Below, piece after piece: positions 46,078-57,299 of a stretch of 64,000 nucleotides of DNA. Origin of the DNA: Platycnemis pennipes (lineage: Eukaryota; Arthropoda; Insecta; Odonata; Platycnemididae). Within the stretch, counting starts at the first letter, position 1, and each line of letters starts with the position of its first letter. The stretch covers positions 55,656,609 to 55,720,608 of the forward strand of contig OW121854.1 of NCBI GenBank assembly GCA_933228895.1, written 5' to 3'. The translations under genes were made by a program, and so were the position numbers. The notes beneath the pieces are model-generated. The model was not told the DNA's origin. It searched no databases and worked only from the letters and a program-made list of their open reading frames with translations.

Positions 46078-46159
46078 GCCTTGAATTGGTTAATTGTACT
46101 TAATTACAATTCGAAGCAAAAGTGCTTGGAATAAATATAAACCATAAATTGAGATTTGT

Positions 46160-46310
46160 AAAAAGATTATTAGGCAGGTTGAACTAAAAAATTAGAGAAA
46201 TAACCTACTTCTCCCTACTTTTGAAGGAGGCTGGAAAACGAAGTTAGAACGCGTGCAGCGAAGATCGGCAAGATATGTTAAAAGTTGTTATGATAGTTCT
46301 AAAAACCCAT
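46160..46310 (+). mobile_element. Family B LINE coding scrap
   Basis: TTTTGAAGGAGGCTGG, then GAACGCGTGCAGCGAAGATC (ERVQRRSARYVKSCYDS). Coding is that of the VQRRSARFVK block only. Confidence 0.6.
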
Positions 46311-46660
46311 TTCTGTCCAACATTGCGAGTACGCAACGCTGTTTTCGCGATTTTTTGCAGTACATCTGAATTTCCTGTGTAGTTTGTATTTGATAGACAT
46401 ACTGCACTCCGAAGGAAATGGAAGGAGATTCCCCTCCCTCAACTCCGATATTTCCAGTAGCTGACCGATCAGTGAGCCTTTATCAGGTTATCAGGTTGGT
46501 GATCCCCGTCGCCGCTGTAAGGTGCGAAAATCTTGTAGATAATGAAACAATTCTTATAATTGTGCATAATGTTATTAGCTAGTGTCCAAGAAATGTGTCG
46601 CTGCTGTTCCTTACGTTTGTGCTTCTAGTAATACACAGTCTAGAGACGAAGAACACATAG

Positions 46661-46706
46661 TGACATATAGACATAGTGACATATAGACATGGTGACATAT
46701 AGATAC
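46661..46706. repeat. 16-bp tandem repeat, about 3 copies
   Basis: AGTGACATATAGACAT twice, then GGTGACATATAGATAC. Confidence 0.8.
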
Positions 46707-47039
46707 CTGTAAGTAATTTAGTGGCCTACTCAAAATGTTATATCAAACTATACGTAAAAATGGTGCCAAAGATAAGATATGTTGTTATATTGGTACTCAA
46801 TAAGGATATTTGTTTACATCATTATTTATTTATTTTTATATTATATTTACTTAATTGTACTTTGTTTTAATTTACGATAACAGCTTTTACACTTGACTAC
46901 TTGCAAGAAGTCATAAAAAGGTTTCCCTTCTCAAAATATGAACGAAAATATGCACCAACTATAAAGGTAATATGCATAAAATGTAATCGGTCTAAGTAAT
47001 GAACTTTACTACATTTATTACATGAACTTCTTACTAACG

Positions 47040-47598
47040 TGTGCAGCGAAGATCGGCAAGATTTGTAAAGGGAAGATACGATAATTATATTAGCGTAACC
47101 AGTCTATTAAATGAATTGAAATGGGAATCATTGTCAGATCGCAGGTTGAAATTTAGACTTAATCTCTTAAATAAATTCCAAGGCAATATTTTCAGTGATG
47201 ATGTTAAAAATATTTTGCGAACCCCAACTTACTATGGCAGACTGGACCATGATTTCAAAAATTAGAGAAATTGATTGCCGAACTGACCGATTCAAAATGT
47301 CCTTTTTCCCTCGCACAATTAGAGATGCGAATAACGGTAAATATGTCCTATCGGAGAGTAGCAATGAATAGCATTGGTAGCTGCATGTTGGTATGAGTAC
47401 TTAAAGCTAACCCTACTAACAGAATGTTTTTGCATGTTTTCTTTGCAATTTCTATCTTTTTTAAATAGTGTAGTTCTGACTACTATATTAATACTATTCC
47501 TTTTTTATGCATGATATGTAGTGCGTTTTTGGTGAGCAATCACCCCCTGCCACACACCCTCGTGGTGGCTTGCAGGGTATTATGTAGATGTAGATGTA
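47040..47598 (+). mobile_element. Family B LINE C-terminus, 3' UTR and tail
   Basis: QRRSARFVKGRYDNYISVTS, LLNELKWESLSDRRLKFRLN, LLNKFQGNIFSDDVKNI, then a frameshift near 47260. The UTR has TAGCTGCATGTTGGTATGAG and CTAACCCTACTAACAGAATG; the tail is GGGTATTATGTAGATGTAGATG-like. This is the clearest coding-to-tail copy in the window. Confidence 0.85.
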
Positions 47599-47869
47599 AT
47601 AGACAGTGTAAAATAAAAAAAATTGGTTTTCTTGCTTGTAATATGAAAGCCCACAATTCTGTAGTACTTAGACTACAACAAATTGTAGTTAAAATGAATA
47701 ATGCTCTTAATCTAAAGTCTCTTCTTAGTAAAACATACTGATTCCTGAGTTAAAAAGTCAAGTTAAGTCACCAGACACCTAAGATTGCCGATGGGACATT
47801 TTTGTCCCGTCAGCGGTATTAGGAATGTTGTACAATCCAGCGGTTCTATTGTTAAACTGCGCTCTCATA

Positions 47870-48195
47870 ATGATTCCCACCCTAATTCTTGTATTAATTC
47901 TGATACACTACTCAACCTATCGTAACATCTTTTAACGAACCTAGCTGCTCTACGCTGCACACTGTCTAGTTCTCTGATAGTAGTGCATGCTTGGTGATCT
48001 TCACCCCCTGCCACACACCCTCGCGGTGGCTTGCAGGGTATCGTGTAGATGTAGATGTGGATGATCAAACCTAATTCATTCGGATCCCATACACTGGCTA
48101 CATACTCGAGGTGGGGCCTAACTAGTGAAAAGTAACATCGCTCTTTTGTCTTCTCATCACATTTCCCATGTACTCCTTTTATAAATCCTAGCTTT
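47870..48195 (-). mobile_element. Family B LINE C-terminus, interrupted
   Basis: On the minus strand: KRKLGFIKGVHGKCDEKTKE, CYFSLVRPHLEYVASVWDPN, ELGLI, an ~80-bp insert, then IRELDSVQRRAARFVKRCYD and RLSSVSELIQELGWESL. The insert (47981-48062) is a plus-sense family B tail. Confidence 0.85.
47981..48062 (+). mobile_element. Short family B tail inserted in a family B LINE
   Basis: TAGTGCATGCTTGGTGATCT, TCACCCCCTGCCACACACCC, TCGCGGTGGCTTGCAGGGTA, then GTAGATGTAGATGTGGATGA. The two halves of the interrupted LINE frame lie directly either side, with TGAT on both flanks. Confidence 0.75.
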
Positions 48196-48214
48196 CTCTT
48201 CGCTCTTTGTGGTG

Positions 48215-48520
48215 TCTCGCAGATACTATGTAGTTGTATATGAAGTCCAAATAAATCTCCAGGTCCAAAAGAAATTCAAGACCAAGTGTACAGCTAGTAA
48301 GTTCAAGAGATACCTCGCCTGCTTCTTTGAGTGTGAGAATATATTTGATACATTTTCCAACAGAAAATAACTTATAAAAAACATTCAGTGGTTGGGGAAC
48401 GACGTAAAATTTTGCATCAGGGAATTCTTAATTGATCGCGGACAATGTGTTGCTTTACCTATAGACATGGGCGACATATAATGTTGGAAACATTCCCTAG
48501 GTAACAATTCGGTAAAGACA
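48215..48520 (-). repeat. Repeat also present at 44250-44566 in plus sense
   Basis: Reverse complement shares ATGTTTCCAACATTAT, CTTGAACTTACTAGCTGTAC and GTCTTGAATTTCTTTTGGAC-like strings with 44250-44566. It lies between the right inverted arm and the interrupted LINE. Confidence 0.65.
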
Positions 48521-48522
48521 GT

Positions 48523-49083
48523 GATACATATCATTCATAGACGTCAATAACACCAAAATCAAAACTACACTCATTAGACGTACGTACACATAATGAGGGA
48601 AACGTCAGAAAGTCATCCAGACACATTCAAACTTCGCGGAACCCCCTCCATTTCATTGCGAGGTTGCCATTTTTCCGGCAGTCGCCCACAGCATTTTTAC
48701 AACAATATATAAAACTGTTATTTTTCATCGTAGAATGACGATTAAAAGACGTGCGTACTCACACGATTATCAGAAGTACGATGAAAACTACTATTTATTG
48801 CAATATGGCGTAGCTGTAAAAGTTTAAATTATACTTGGTACGGTCAGTTTTCGATGTGGTAGCCCCCCGCCGCGTGGGTCGAGGAGAGAGGCCAGCGTTG
48901 GGCCCCGGAGTTCGGGAAAGGGTCGCGGATTAGGTCCCTTCCCGAGGTGGGTGGTGACTACCTGAGACATGGTCCCAGATCATCACTTTTAACCTGACAT
49001 TCCACTACACTATATAATCTTGAAGTGCATGTACCTGAAGATGCTAAAGTGTTGTGAAACGTCATAATAAAATATTTTGTCTT
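48523..49083. repeat. Right arm of a ~560-bp inverted repeat pair
   Basis: Reverse complement of 41871-42420 with moderate divergence. Near its right end CTGAAGA (49035-49041), an eroded stem II, and GAAACGTC (49056-49063) form a weak hammerhead-like string before TAATAAAATATTTT. Confidence 0.85.
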
Positions 49084-49476
49084 GATGTCTGAAGATATCA
49101 GTGTAGTGAAGTATATCGTGATATACATCTTCGTGATAGTTATCTGTTACGGACGGAATTTCATTAGGTCCTATATTCATTTCCTTTATGAATACGTTAA
49201 CTGTACCAGAAAAAAATTACTTCCACGTCCTAATAGTTTTTCAGTGGAGAATGCATTTTTTTTGACGAATTCTACTTTAAATCGAAATTCCTTCAAAAAT
49301 TATTTTTTGACCTTACGCTTCCTATATGTAACTTTGGAAACAGAGGTCCGCATCTCTTAAGGTGATGTTTACAAATTATCATCGGCGATGAAGTTATTCA
49401 TAATGTAAAAAAATTGGAAAGCTTCGCAATACCAAAGATGGGAAATAGATTGCGGAGAGGTTGAAATTTGCAATTA
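49084..49476. other. No gene recognised
   Basis: AT-rich sequence between the inverted arm and the mariner-like element; a 92-codon plus-strand frame has no recognisable similarity. Confidence 0.4.
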
Positions 49477-50072
49477 CTGTCGGCGCAGAAATTATTTGCA
49501 CTCGAGTTTGAATACAAATAACAAATTAATAGCTAGGCTTACAGAAAAACTAATCACACCGTAGCTTTTCTTACTTCATTCTGCGTTATTGAGTGGCAAA
49601 TTTAAATTTTTTAAATGTATTTTAATATTTTTTACAACGGTTGTGACGTAAAAAGTGCCTGTTTTTGACGGTGTTCGAGCAAAGCACCGACTTTGATGAC
49701 CCGTAAATCAATGCCAAGTCGTTCAATTGCAACCAAACTTTAAATAATTTTAGATATACATGTTTTCTATGCATTCTGTAAGTTTCCAGTGTATAACTTA
49801 AAAATAAAAAGAGTTGTTATCAATTTTATAAAAAGTTACCAATTCAAAACTGGGGTGTCGTAGAATTTCGTTCTTGGTGGCGTTATAATTCGCATGTCCT
49901 GAACATATTCAATACGTAATTGTCTATTATTTCAACTCATTTGTTTAATTTATATCGATTGGTATTTATATTGGCGAAAACGAGCTCCCTCGGCAAGCGA
50001 CTGGCATTGTTTAAGCCGTGCAGTGTTGCCGCGTACATCCTCTCCTGGCCGCCAGCGCCTGGTTTCGCTTGT
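49477..50072 (+). repeat. Left long TIR of the mariner-like element
   Basis: 596 bp; it ends GGTTTCGCTTGT, after which left and right sequences diverge at once. It includes CGGCAAGCGACTGGCATTGT and CCTGGCCGCCAGCGCCTGG. Examples of the few differences from the right copy: ATTATTTGCA versus ATTATGTGCA, and AAATGTATT versus AAACGTATT. Confidence 0.9.
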
Positions 50073-50253
50073 CAGCGGATATCAACGATAATGTAATCTT
50101 ATCCTACCAACTTTTACATCAATTTTCCATGATACCCTTATTCTGAGTCTAAGGAGTACTATTCACCACTCATGAAATCACTGGTTTATCACTGCCGCCA
50201 GCTTACTGTGTACGATAGTTTCTCTCTGGTTATTGTGGAGTATATATCGCTCA

Positions 50254-51323
50254 AGATGCCTCCGACCACCGTTTTCTGAGTACGAAATTGGAATGATTAA
50301 GAGCTATTTGTTTTTTAAGCAAGAAAGAGAGAAAATTGGTGATAAGTGCTGTCCGGTTTACCAGCAAGTTGCTGATTGTCTTGGCGTATCACTTCGCTCG
50401 GTGTAAAAAGTATCTTCGGAGAAGAGCGAGAACATCATTGAGGTAAACCCAGGACCAAGGAAGAGGCTGGGCGCCCATTGGTTCACATTGACCAGTTTAC
50501 AAAAGGAGTAACTTGGCGAACGATTCATGGCTTTTTTGTCAGAAAATTATTTCCAAACATTGAAAAATGTAAAGCCAAATTGGAGGACAATTTACAGGAC
50601 TTTCCAAAAATTCAAATTTTCCAATTTTTCCAAGCCACGAGAATTTGTCAAAAATATTGTATTCCAGTATAGGAAATTAAATAATCTGATGGACTAAAAA
50701 TCTATTGCTGCATCTCGTCAAGCATTTTTCAGAAGAATAAGAGGACTGAGGAATGAAGGATGTGAAATCTTCTAAACAGACAAAACATGGTGCGGTCAAC
50801 ATCACGCTTGGCAAGAAAACGAATTAAAGCATCGAATAATGGCTTCCCAAATTATGACCAATATCGCGGGCAGCTTCAAGAAGTTTTTGATTGGCGAAGC
50901 GGCTTCAAGGTTCCTTTCGGCACTGGTAACCGTGTAATTATCCTACATGTAGGGAGTGGAGATGGATTTTTAGAAGGTGCGGGATTGTGTTTTGTTGGGA
51001 AGAAAGGGTCTGGTGACTATCATAAGGAAATGAACTCCCAGCATTTTGAAGAGTGGTTTCGAAGGGTTTTGGCCGTTATTTCAAATAAATCGGCGATTGT
51101 CATCCACCATGCTCCATATCACACAATGCTGGATCATAAAACAAAAAACCATACAATGGCTTGGTTAATAGCTAACAGAATAGCGTGGTTAATTAAGAGA
51201 AAGATTCCATTTCCTGGAGATATCAGTAGCTTCGAATCTCTGACATTCAATATGCTAAACCCTACTTTAAAACAACAAAAAAGTAACCAAATTACGGATG
51301 TGTTGCGCCTGATGTGGAATTAG
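50254..51323 (+). pseudogene. Broken DDE_3-type transposase
   Basis: Read in several frames. N-terminal: GDKCCPVYQQVADCLGVSLR (helix-turn-helix-like), then a stop, and VHIDQFTKGVTWRTIHGFFV. Core: TDKTWCGQHHAWQ (family: the first catalytic Asp in T-D-E-T-W; D kept, E changed to K); GFKVPFGTGNRVIILHVGSG, GSGDYHKEMNSQHFEEWFRR, then SAIVIHHAPYHTML. At ~51105 the second catalytic Asp of the usual (V)MDNAxYH motif is His, so the enzyme should be dead. Frameshifts near 50680 and between 50790 and 50900. Confidence 0.75.
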
Positions 51324-51776
51324 TATGGTTACCCATCGCGCATTGAGAATAGAATCGAATCGAACTAATATGGGCACATGTTAAGAATAAAGTGACAAAA
51401 GTCAACAGAGCAAAGGCCGAAGAGAAGGGAAAAGCGAACCCATGCTAAGAGATCTCTGCGACGATGCTTTAATTTAAGTGTCAAAGTATTTATGGAAGGA
51501 GAGTATCAAACACGTAGAGGAGCGTGAGGAATAATACTGGGGAAATACCTAAAGTCAAACCTCTCGACTTTGATTTAAACAGCTCTTCTGATAGTGAAGA
51601 AGTCGAGGAGGATGACACTTTGTGTGCCACATTCCATCAAATGATGATTTTTAATTGCTGTCTCATATATTTTGAAAAAAATGAATAAAAGCACACGTTT
51701 TTGAAGCTGTCATTGGAGGTCCAAGGCCCTCATGAGGAAACCTAATGTGAAATGTGAAAGTATCTGTTCGCATAAA

Positions 51777-52372
51777 ACAAGCGAAACCAGGCGCTGGCGG
51801 CCAGGAGAGGATGTACGCGGCAACACTGCACGGCTTAAACAATGCCAGTCGCTTGCCGAGGGAGCTCGTTTTCGCCAATATAAATACCAATCGATATAAA
51901 TTAAACAAATGAGTTGAAATAATAGACAATTACGTATTGAATATGTTCAGGACATGCGAATTATAACGCCACCAAGAACGAAATTCTACGACACCCCAGT
52001 TTTGAATTGGTAACTTTTTATAAAATTGATAACAACTCTTTTTATTTTTAAGTTATACACTGGAAACTTACAGAATGCATAGAAAACATGTATATCTAAA
52101 ATTATTTAAAGTTTGGTTGCAATTGAACGACTTGGCATTGATTTACGGGTCATCAAAGTCGGTGCTTTGCTCGAACACCGTCAAAAACAGGCACTTTTTA
52201 CGTCACAACCGTTGTAAAAAATATTAAAATACGTTTAAAAAATTTAAATTTGCCACTCAATAACGCAGAATGAAGTAAGAAAAGCTACGGTGTGATTAGT
52301 TTTTCTGTAAGCCTAGCTATTAATTTGTTATTTGTATTCAAACTCGAGTGCACATAATTTCTGCGCCGACAG
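51777..52372 (-). repeat. Right long TIR of the mariner-like element
   Basis: 596 bp, reverse complement of 49477-50072 without gaps as far as I could compare. TA follows at 52373-52374. Confidence 0.9.
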
Positions 52373-52374
52373 TA

Positions 52375-53025
52375 GATATTTTTTCACCTAGTCAAATGTC
52401 GCGCGGGAGGTAGATAGGGAATAAAGGATGATCATAATAAGTTACTGAGGAAATATGGCGTGATCCGTTACATCATTAATAGAGTAAGTATGGTCACCTC
52501 CATTGAGGGTTTTTGGAGAAACGCAAATGGAGGAAAACCCAACGCTATGATTAGTCCCTTGTCCTAGACGGCCATTGGAGTACTCTAAACAATAGGTAGA
52601 GAGCCAATAAAAATGTTCACTCTATATCCGAACCTCATCCTTTGGCGTGCGTAAACGGTAAATTAGTCAATTGTGCCAATCCCTTTACCTCACACGTGCA
52701 TAGCCATTACAGGAGAATTACTGTGGTATAATAGGAATTAGGTTTTTAAATATAACAATTGCCAAGGCCTGAGGCAAATCCTTAGACAAATACCCTTAGA
52801 CTTACAATTAGACATTAAAGCCCGAGTAGGGATTCGAGCATTCGACAATTGTGTAACCAAGGTGGAAAATTGTACACCTGGCTGCCGCGGGCGACTATTT
52901 GCAACACGCTAGATAGTGAAAGGAAGAAGTGCGGATAAAATGACATTCCATCACAACCGATAAGAGAGGCTATTTTTGAACTGAAAAGAGCAGATAAACA
53001 GGGATTAATGATTTTTTCAGTGACA
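52375..53025. other. No gene recognised
   Basis: No exon or transposon end was identified. Confidence 0.35.
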
Positions 53026-53029
53026 TCGG

Positions 53030-53155
53030 AAGATAGATTATATGAGACGTATGATCAACGGAAAAATAAAATATACAGCAATTGCCGAGAGTAGAAGAGA
53101 ATGGTTAGCAATGGCTGACGAATTTATAAATGACTTAAGCAATGTAAACTAAAAG
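53030..53155 (+). mobile_element. LINE ORF2 extreme C-terminus (family E)
   Basis: YMRRMINGKIKYTAIAESRR then EWLAMADEFINDLSNVN and a stop. Similar 'AESRREW..MADEFI' ends are known in LINE polyproteins. Confidence 0.5.
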
Positions 53156-53319
53156 CGAAGATAACTAGAGAAAGGGATAGCACACTTGACTTTGTAAACA
53201 ACAGACAACAGACAAAAGCACCAGTAAATTTACCTTTTAAATTGGTAAATATTTTTTTTATTCGTTAGAGATATAATTGAAAGTTAGAAAAGATCTTTTT
53301 ATGAATCTCAGACATGGAT

Positions 53320-53700
53320 TCTAGTAATAGATAACGGTATTAGGAGTTTAGGAGCTTTAGAGATGAGGGTGCGGAGGAGAATGGAGAAAGTGCGATGGAT
53401 AGGACGGAAAATTGAAGAGGTGTTGGACTTGGTTGGGGATGAAAGACTGCTGGCATAATTTAAGAGACAGAGTTGGTGGATGGATGGGTAAGTTAGAGAT
53501 CTTGGGACACTGAGGGCTTTTATTGATGGGAGGATACTGAGTAAACGAGGAAGAGGAAGGAAAATAAAGGTATTTAGAGTGGTATGATGGGAGGTAGATA
53601 TACACCGATCTGAATTGATAAATATCGTGGGGATGGGAACCTTAGGTGAAAGCAAAGAATGGAAAGAAGTGTGTGGACACTCTATGAAAGCCTATCCTTA
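53320..53700 (+). mobile_element. LINE C-terminal fragment, decayed
   Basis: MRVRRRMEKVRWIGRKIEEV then LVGDERLLA, later GTLRAFIDGRILSKRGRGRK, equal to the MWCYRRMxKIKW ... VEGKVNGKNGRG region. Stops between them. Confidence 0.6.
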
Positions 53701-53999
53701 GGGGTAGAAGGCTATCTGTTTTTTCCAATATGACAAGCGATAGTTTAATCCATAAAAATAAACAATGAACAAGAAAAGTAGAGGAAGATTAGATACAGGA
53801 AGAGGGAGAGAGGAAGGGAATATTGGAAATGGCAGATTACATTTATAAATTTTCATTTTCAAACATGAAATATTTTGAAATAAACATTAATTTGCTTTAG
53901 TAAACGTATTAACGGATAAATACAATTTTGCACTGTTTGAAAGATCTATTGCTATGTTCCTTCCCAAAATGGTTGAAGAGGAAAGAAGTTTACTTTTAG

Positions 54000-54190
54000 G
54001 GTTGGTTGACCGACCAGCTACTTAGGGATAATGGAATTATGAAGGTCTTCATCGAGAGTAAGATTGATGGTTTTCTTAGGACAAGGGAGAAAAGAATAAG
54101 GCATTATGGATGTCATGAAATGGGCTGGTAATGTGCAGAATTTAAGAGAGAAATGGAGAAGGAATGGAGATGGTTGATGGGTAAAATGCA
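54000..54190 (+). mobile_element. LINE C-terminal scrap
   Basis: LVDRPATLRDNGIMKVFIES-like coding, then KINGFLRTREKRIRHYG, corresponding to the [19 protein letters not shown] segment. Confidence 0.4.
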
Positions 54191-54879
54191 AAGTCGAAGG
54201 TACGGTATTAGGAGTTGATTAAAACCTTTCGTGACCGTTATAAAACTATCCATCGATCAATTTTCCTTCCATTACTTTCTGCTGAATGCAATAAGTGACA
54301 GTAACATTCAGTCAGTCCTGAACGTTTGGAAGGAGACAACGAAGCGAAACGGTAGGGGCAAGAGAGACTGGGCAAACCCAATCAAGGTAAACGGTTCCAT
54401 TCGAGCTCTCCGAAGAAAAAACGTTCCCTAGACGGAATCAACCACTTCCGGAAACAACAACCCATTCCAAACAAAATCTTCTTCTCCCTAACCCAGTTAG
54501 CGTTTCGGACATGAAACTCAAGTATTTATAACTGCTCGAATTGTTTTTCGTCGGTTACCTCTTTGATCGGATTGGCGCCTGTTGCCCAAAATGGTGGATC
54601 GCAGAGAAAGCGAGTTAAAGAAAGTTCCATGACTTCTGTGGCACATCAACCAGTAAAAACCTTTCTTAACACTTTCCATTATCGTGGTGGTCAGCACCTG
54701 CGAAAAGTTAAATTATAAACCATTCCAAAGTTCATCAGGTTATCGAAACCAAATCATGACACCATTATTCATAACGTATTTTTGCATTCATTTGAGTTGC
54801 CGCTATTTTGATTTTAATTAATTTTACATATCCTCTCAACAAGCGGTAAAAACAGCTGGAAATACAAGCTTGGAAGTAA

Positions 54880-55340
54880 AAACGCAATTCATCAAAACGT
54901 ATATCTGGAGCATGTTCCTTTACAGCAGTGAGGCATGAACGATGACAGCAGCGGAGAAGAAAAGGGTGGAAGAATTCGAAATATGGTGCTATCGAAGAAT
55001 GATGAAGATAAAATGGATCGACCGAGTGACAAATGAAGAGGTCCTAAGAAGAGTGGGAGAAAAGAGAAGTCTGCTGAAAACTATAAAAAGAAGACGGGAC
55101 AACCTAATCGGCCATATGTTAAGACACGATGGCCTGATGAAGACAATCGTCGAGGGAAAAGTGAACGGGAAAAATGGAAGAGGCAGCCCTCGTATGAGTT
55201 CCATGGAGCAGGTCGTAAAGGACGTGAAAGAGAGGAACTATGTTGGTATGAAGAGGTTGGCCAATAGAAGAATCGAGTGGAGGGCTGCGTTAAACCAATC
55301 CTAGGATTGTTGACCCTTGATGATGATGATGATGCAACCT
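54880..55340 (+). mobile_element. LINE 3' end with open ORF2 C-terminus (family A)
   Basis: [60 protein letters not shown], ending RIEWRAALNQS, stop, and TGATGATGATGATG. Closest relative of 8917-9365. Upstream, W of the ESWT block is a stop (SSEA*T), so it is a dead 5'-truncated copy. Confidence 0.85.
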
Positions 55341-55914
55341 TATTAGTTGGAGCAACTTAAAACATTATTCCACTGCTAAAAACCACAGATGTAAAGACTC
55401 CGCCACAGTTCCGGAAGAAATGGATCGAGCTTGTGACAATCCCGAAGCATATGCCACTCCTTCAACGAAGAGCCCACGCGCCTGGTACGGCTCCCTCGAG
55501 AAATTACGAAACCCCGCTTTCTGGAGCGCGGAGGCGATCGCCCGCGGCAATGTTGATGCAGACGCTATTTTTTTCCCTCCATCGTATTTTTTTTAGACTC
55601 CTTCTCCCCTCAACTCTCGTCCTTTCCCCCACACCTCCCTTTCCACGCCAGCAAGGCCGCCGCCAGTGACCCCCAAGCGGCTTTCAAGGCCCTCGCGGAC
55701 CCACCGCGTTTCCATCGGGACCGGCGCAATTTCTCTCTTTTCATCTCGTGCCATGGGAGCCAAGTCACGTAGCGAAGGCAAGAAGTGTGAGGACATGCCA
55801 CCGGCCGCAACGAGAAGCGGCTGGTGCAAGTCCGAGATGCAAGGGAGCATCTTATTGCCACGGTGTCATTAGGGAAGGCGAACAACAGCTAATGAGTTAC
55901 GGTGGGTGAATGGG
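55341..55914. other. CpG-rich patch without a recognised exon
   Basis: 55430-55900 is GC- and CpG-rich; overlapping frames on both strands are compositional. It could be a promoter but there is no donor or motif I would defend. Confidence 0.35.
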
Positions 55915-55965
55915 TGTGTCTAGGAATGTCATCGGGTGGAGAGAAACCCGGCGTCAGCATCAGAT
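55915..55965 (-). mobile_element. SINE body scrap
   Basis: Contains GGTGGAGAGAAACCCGGCGT, the reverse complement of the SINE ACGCCGGGTTTCTCTCCACC block. Confidence 0.55.
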
Positions 55966-56529
55966 TGACAATTAATAAGTATATGTCTATTACTGAGATA
56001 AGGCACATTAAGTTATTCTAATGAAATCGACCAAATTCAACTAGTTTACCAAACGTGCGAGAACGATAGAAATTAACAGTAAAACAGGTTTGTTTAATTT
56101 AATTCATTAATTCATGTATAGTTTCACCAATTTAATTGTGAATTACACCAAGATTGAGGTTCTGGAAAGAAATTAAATAGCAACGTCCGTATATTCTCAC
56201 GTATATATTATAAATTATTTCAATTCACATACTACTATATTCGTAGTACACGAATGCCCTTTATTAAAAGAATATATTAGTATGTCACTGTTGTGACAAA
56301 ACAACCTAATAACAATAGAATAATATCTATATCCGTCGAAAGAGCTCACACGGAAAGGATTCCCGACACCACGATAGCCGTCGACGGTTTTCCCGATCGG
56401 AAAGTCTCTCACGATTCGTACGACAACTGTCAGAAACGCCCGGATTGGTCTTCCGATCGTAAACGACGTAGAATCCTATCGCAACTTTCCGTTCCGTTCG
56501 AAATGGGTAACTCAGAACACCCTCCACGA

Positions 56530-56592
56530 AGGGCGTCACGTGGTTCACGGTTTAGCATCCTACTCGACGGACAGAGTAGGTACGGAACTTAA
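56530..56592 (-). mobile_element. SINE body scrap
   Basis: CACGGTTTAGCATCCTACTC, GACGGACAGAGTAGG, then CGGAACTTAAAC: the minus strand of the SINE GTACTCCGTCCGTCGGATAG block. Confidence 0.55.
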
Positions 56593-57299
56593 ACGGATAA
56601 AATATAATTTTCTACCGTCGAATCACCTGAATGAAGGATTTTCGCGTATTTCACCTGGTTTGGGACTTCATATCTGGTGAATTTTCAAAATCCGACTCCA
56701 TCTTCATCCACAGGGCCAACGACTCAGACATCTGCAAAATGTCGACAGAAATGGAGTCTCTGGAAGATCCTAGAAATCTTCATTCAGTTCTGAAAGTGAT
56801 CTCCACGCGGTATTCAGGTAGGGACCGGGATTTTAATGAAAAATCTCTACCTCTTTGTGAATTCCAACCCGAGTTCTCTGGATGGAAATCCAGGGCCTTC
56901 ATAAGGCGTGAGCTAGCGTTATCGCTATTTTTTGATTTAACTTATGTCAGAGAGAACGTGATCTCCGTCCTTCATTTTTCGCACAGCACTTCAAATCCCT
57001 AATCACAACCAGTGGAGCGAATTTTATAGACGGTTATTGTTAACCTTGCGCTACTCTAGGGGTAATCGTTAACGATAAAGATTGCGATAACGCGAAAGAT
57101 TCATCCGTGATTCCACACCAGTCGGTACTTCAGCTACCTCACCAACCCTATCTGATGGGGTGTGTCTGTGCTGAGACAATTATTTTTTTGTTGAACATAC
57201 CGCCGAATTTTCTCCAGCTCCATCCACTATGGTAGAAGTTCTAGTAGTGTTATTGCGACGTGAAGATTGATAGGGAAAAAAATGCAGCTGCTGTTGCTG

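Larger units (their letters stand above)
49477..52372 (+). mobile_element. Tc1/mariner-type transposon with ~596-bp terminal inverted repeats
   Basis: 2896 bp. Ends begin CTGTCGGCGCAGAAATTA and its reverse complement; TA on both sides (49475-49476, 52373-52374). Left TIR 49477-50072 and right TIR 51777-52372 have equal length and differ by only a few substitutions. The 1.7-kb interior carries a frameshifted transposase. TA target, DDE_3-like transposase and TIR position place it in the IS630/Tc1/mariner superfamily; family not assigned. Confidence 0.85.

Noticed and set aside
43028..48062. CRISPR-like array because of the repeated CCACACACCCTCGCGGTGGC and GTAGATGTAGATG strings
   Set aside because: Copies are dispersed at irregular spacing, in both orientations, and are attached to LINE 3' ends.
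50787..51323. 178-codon open frame as a domesticated transposase gene
   Set aside because: Its beginning is out of frame with the transposase, upstream parts are broken and the second catalytic Asp is lost. It sits inside an element with intact ends, so a dead transposase is simpler.
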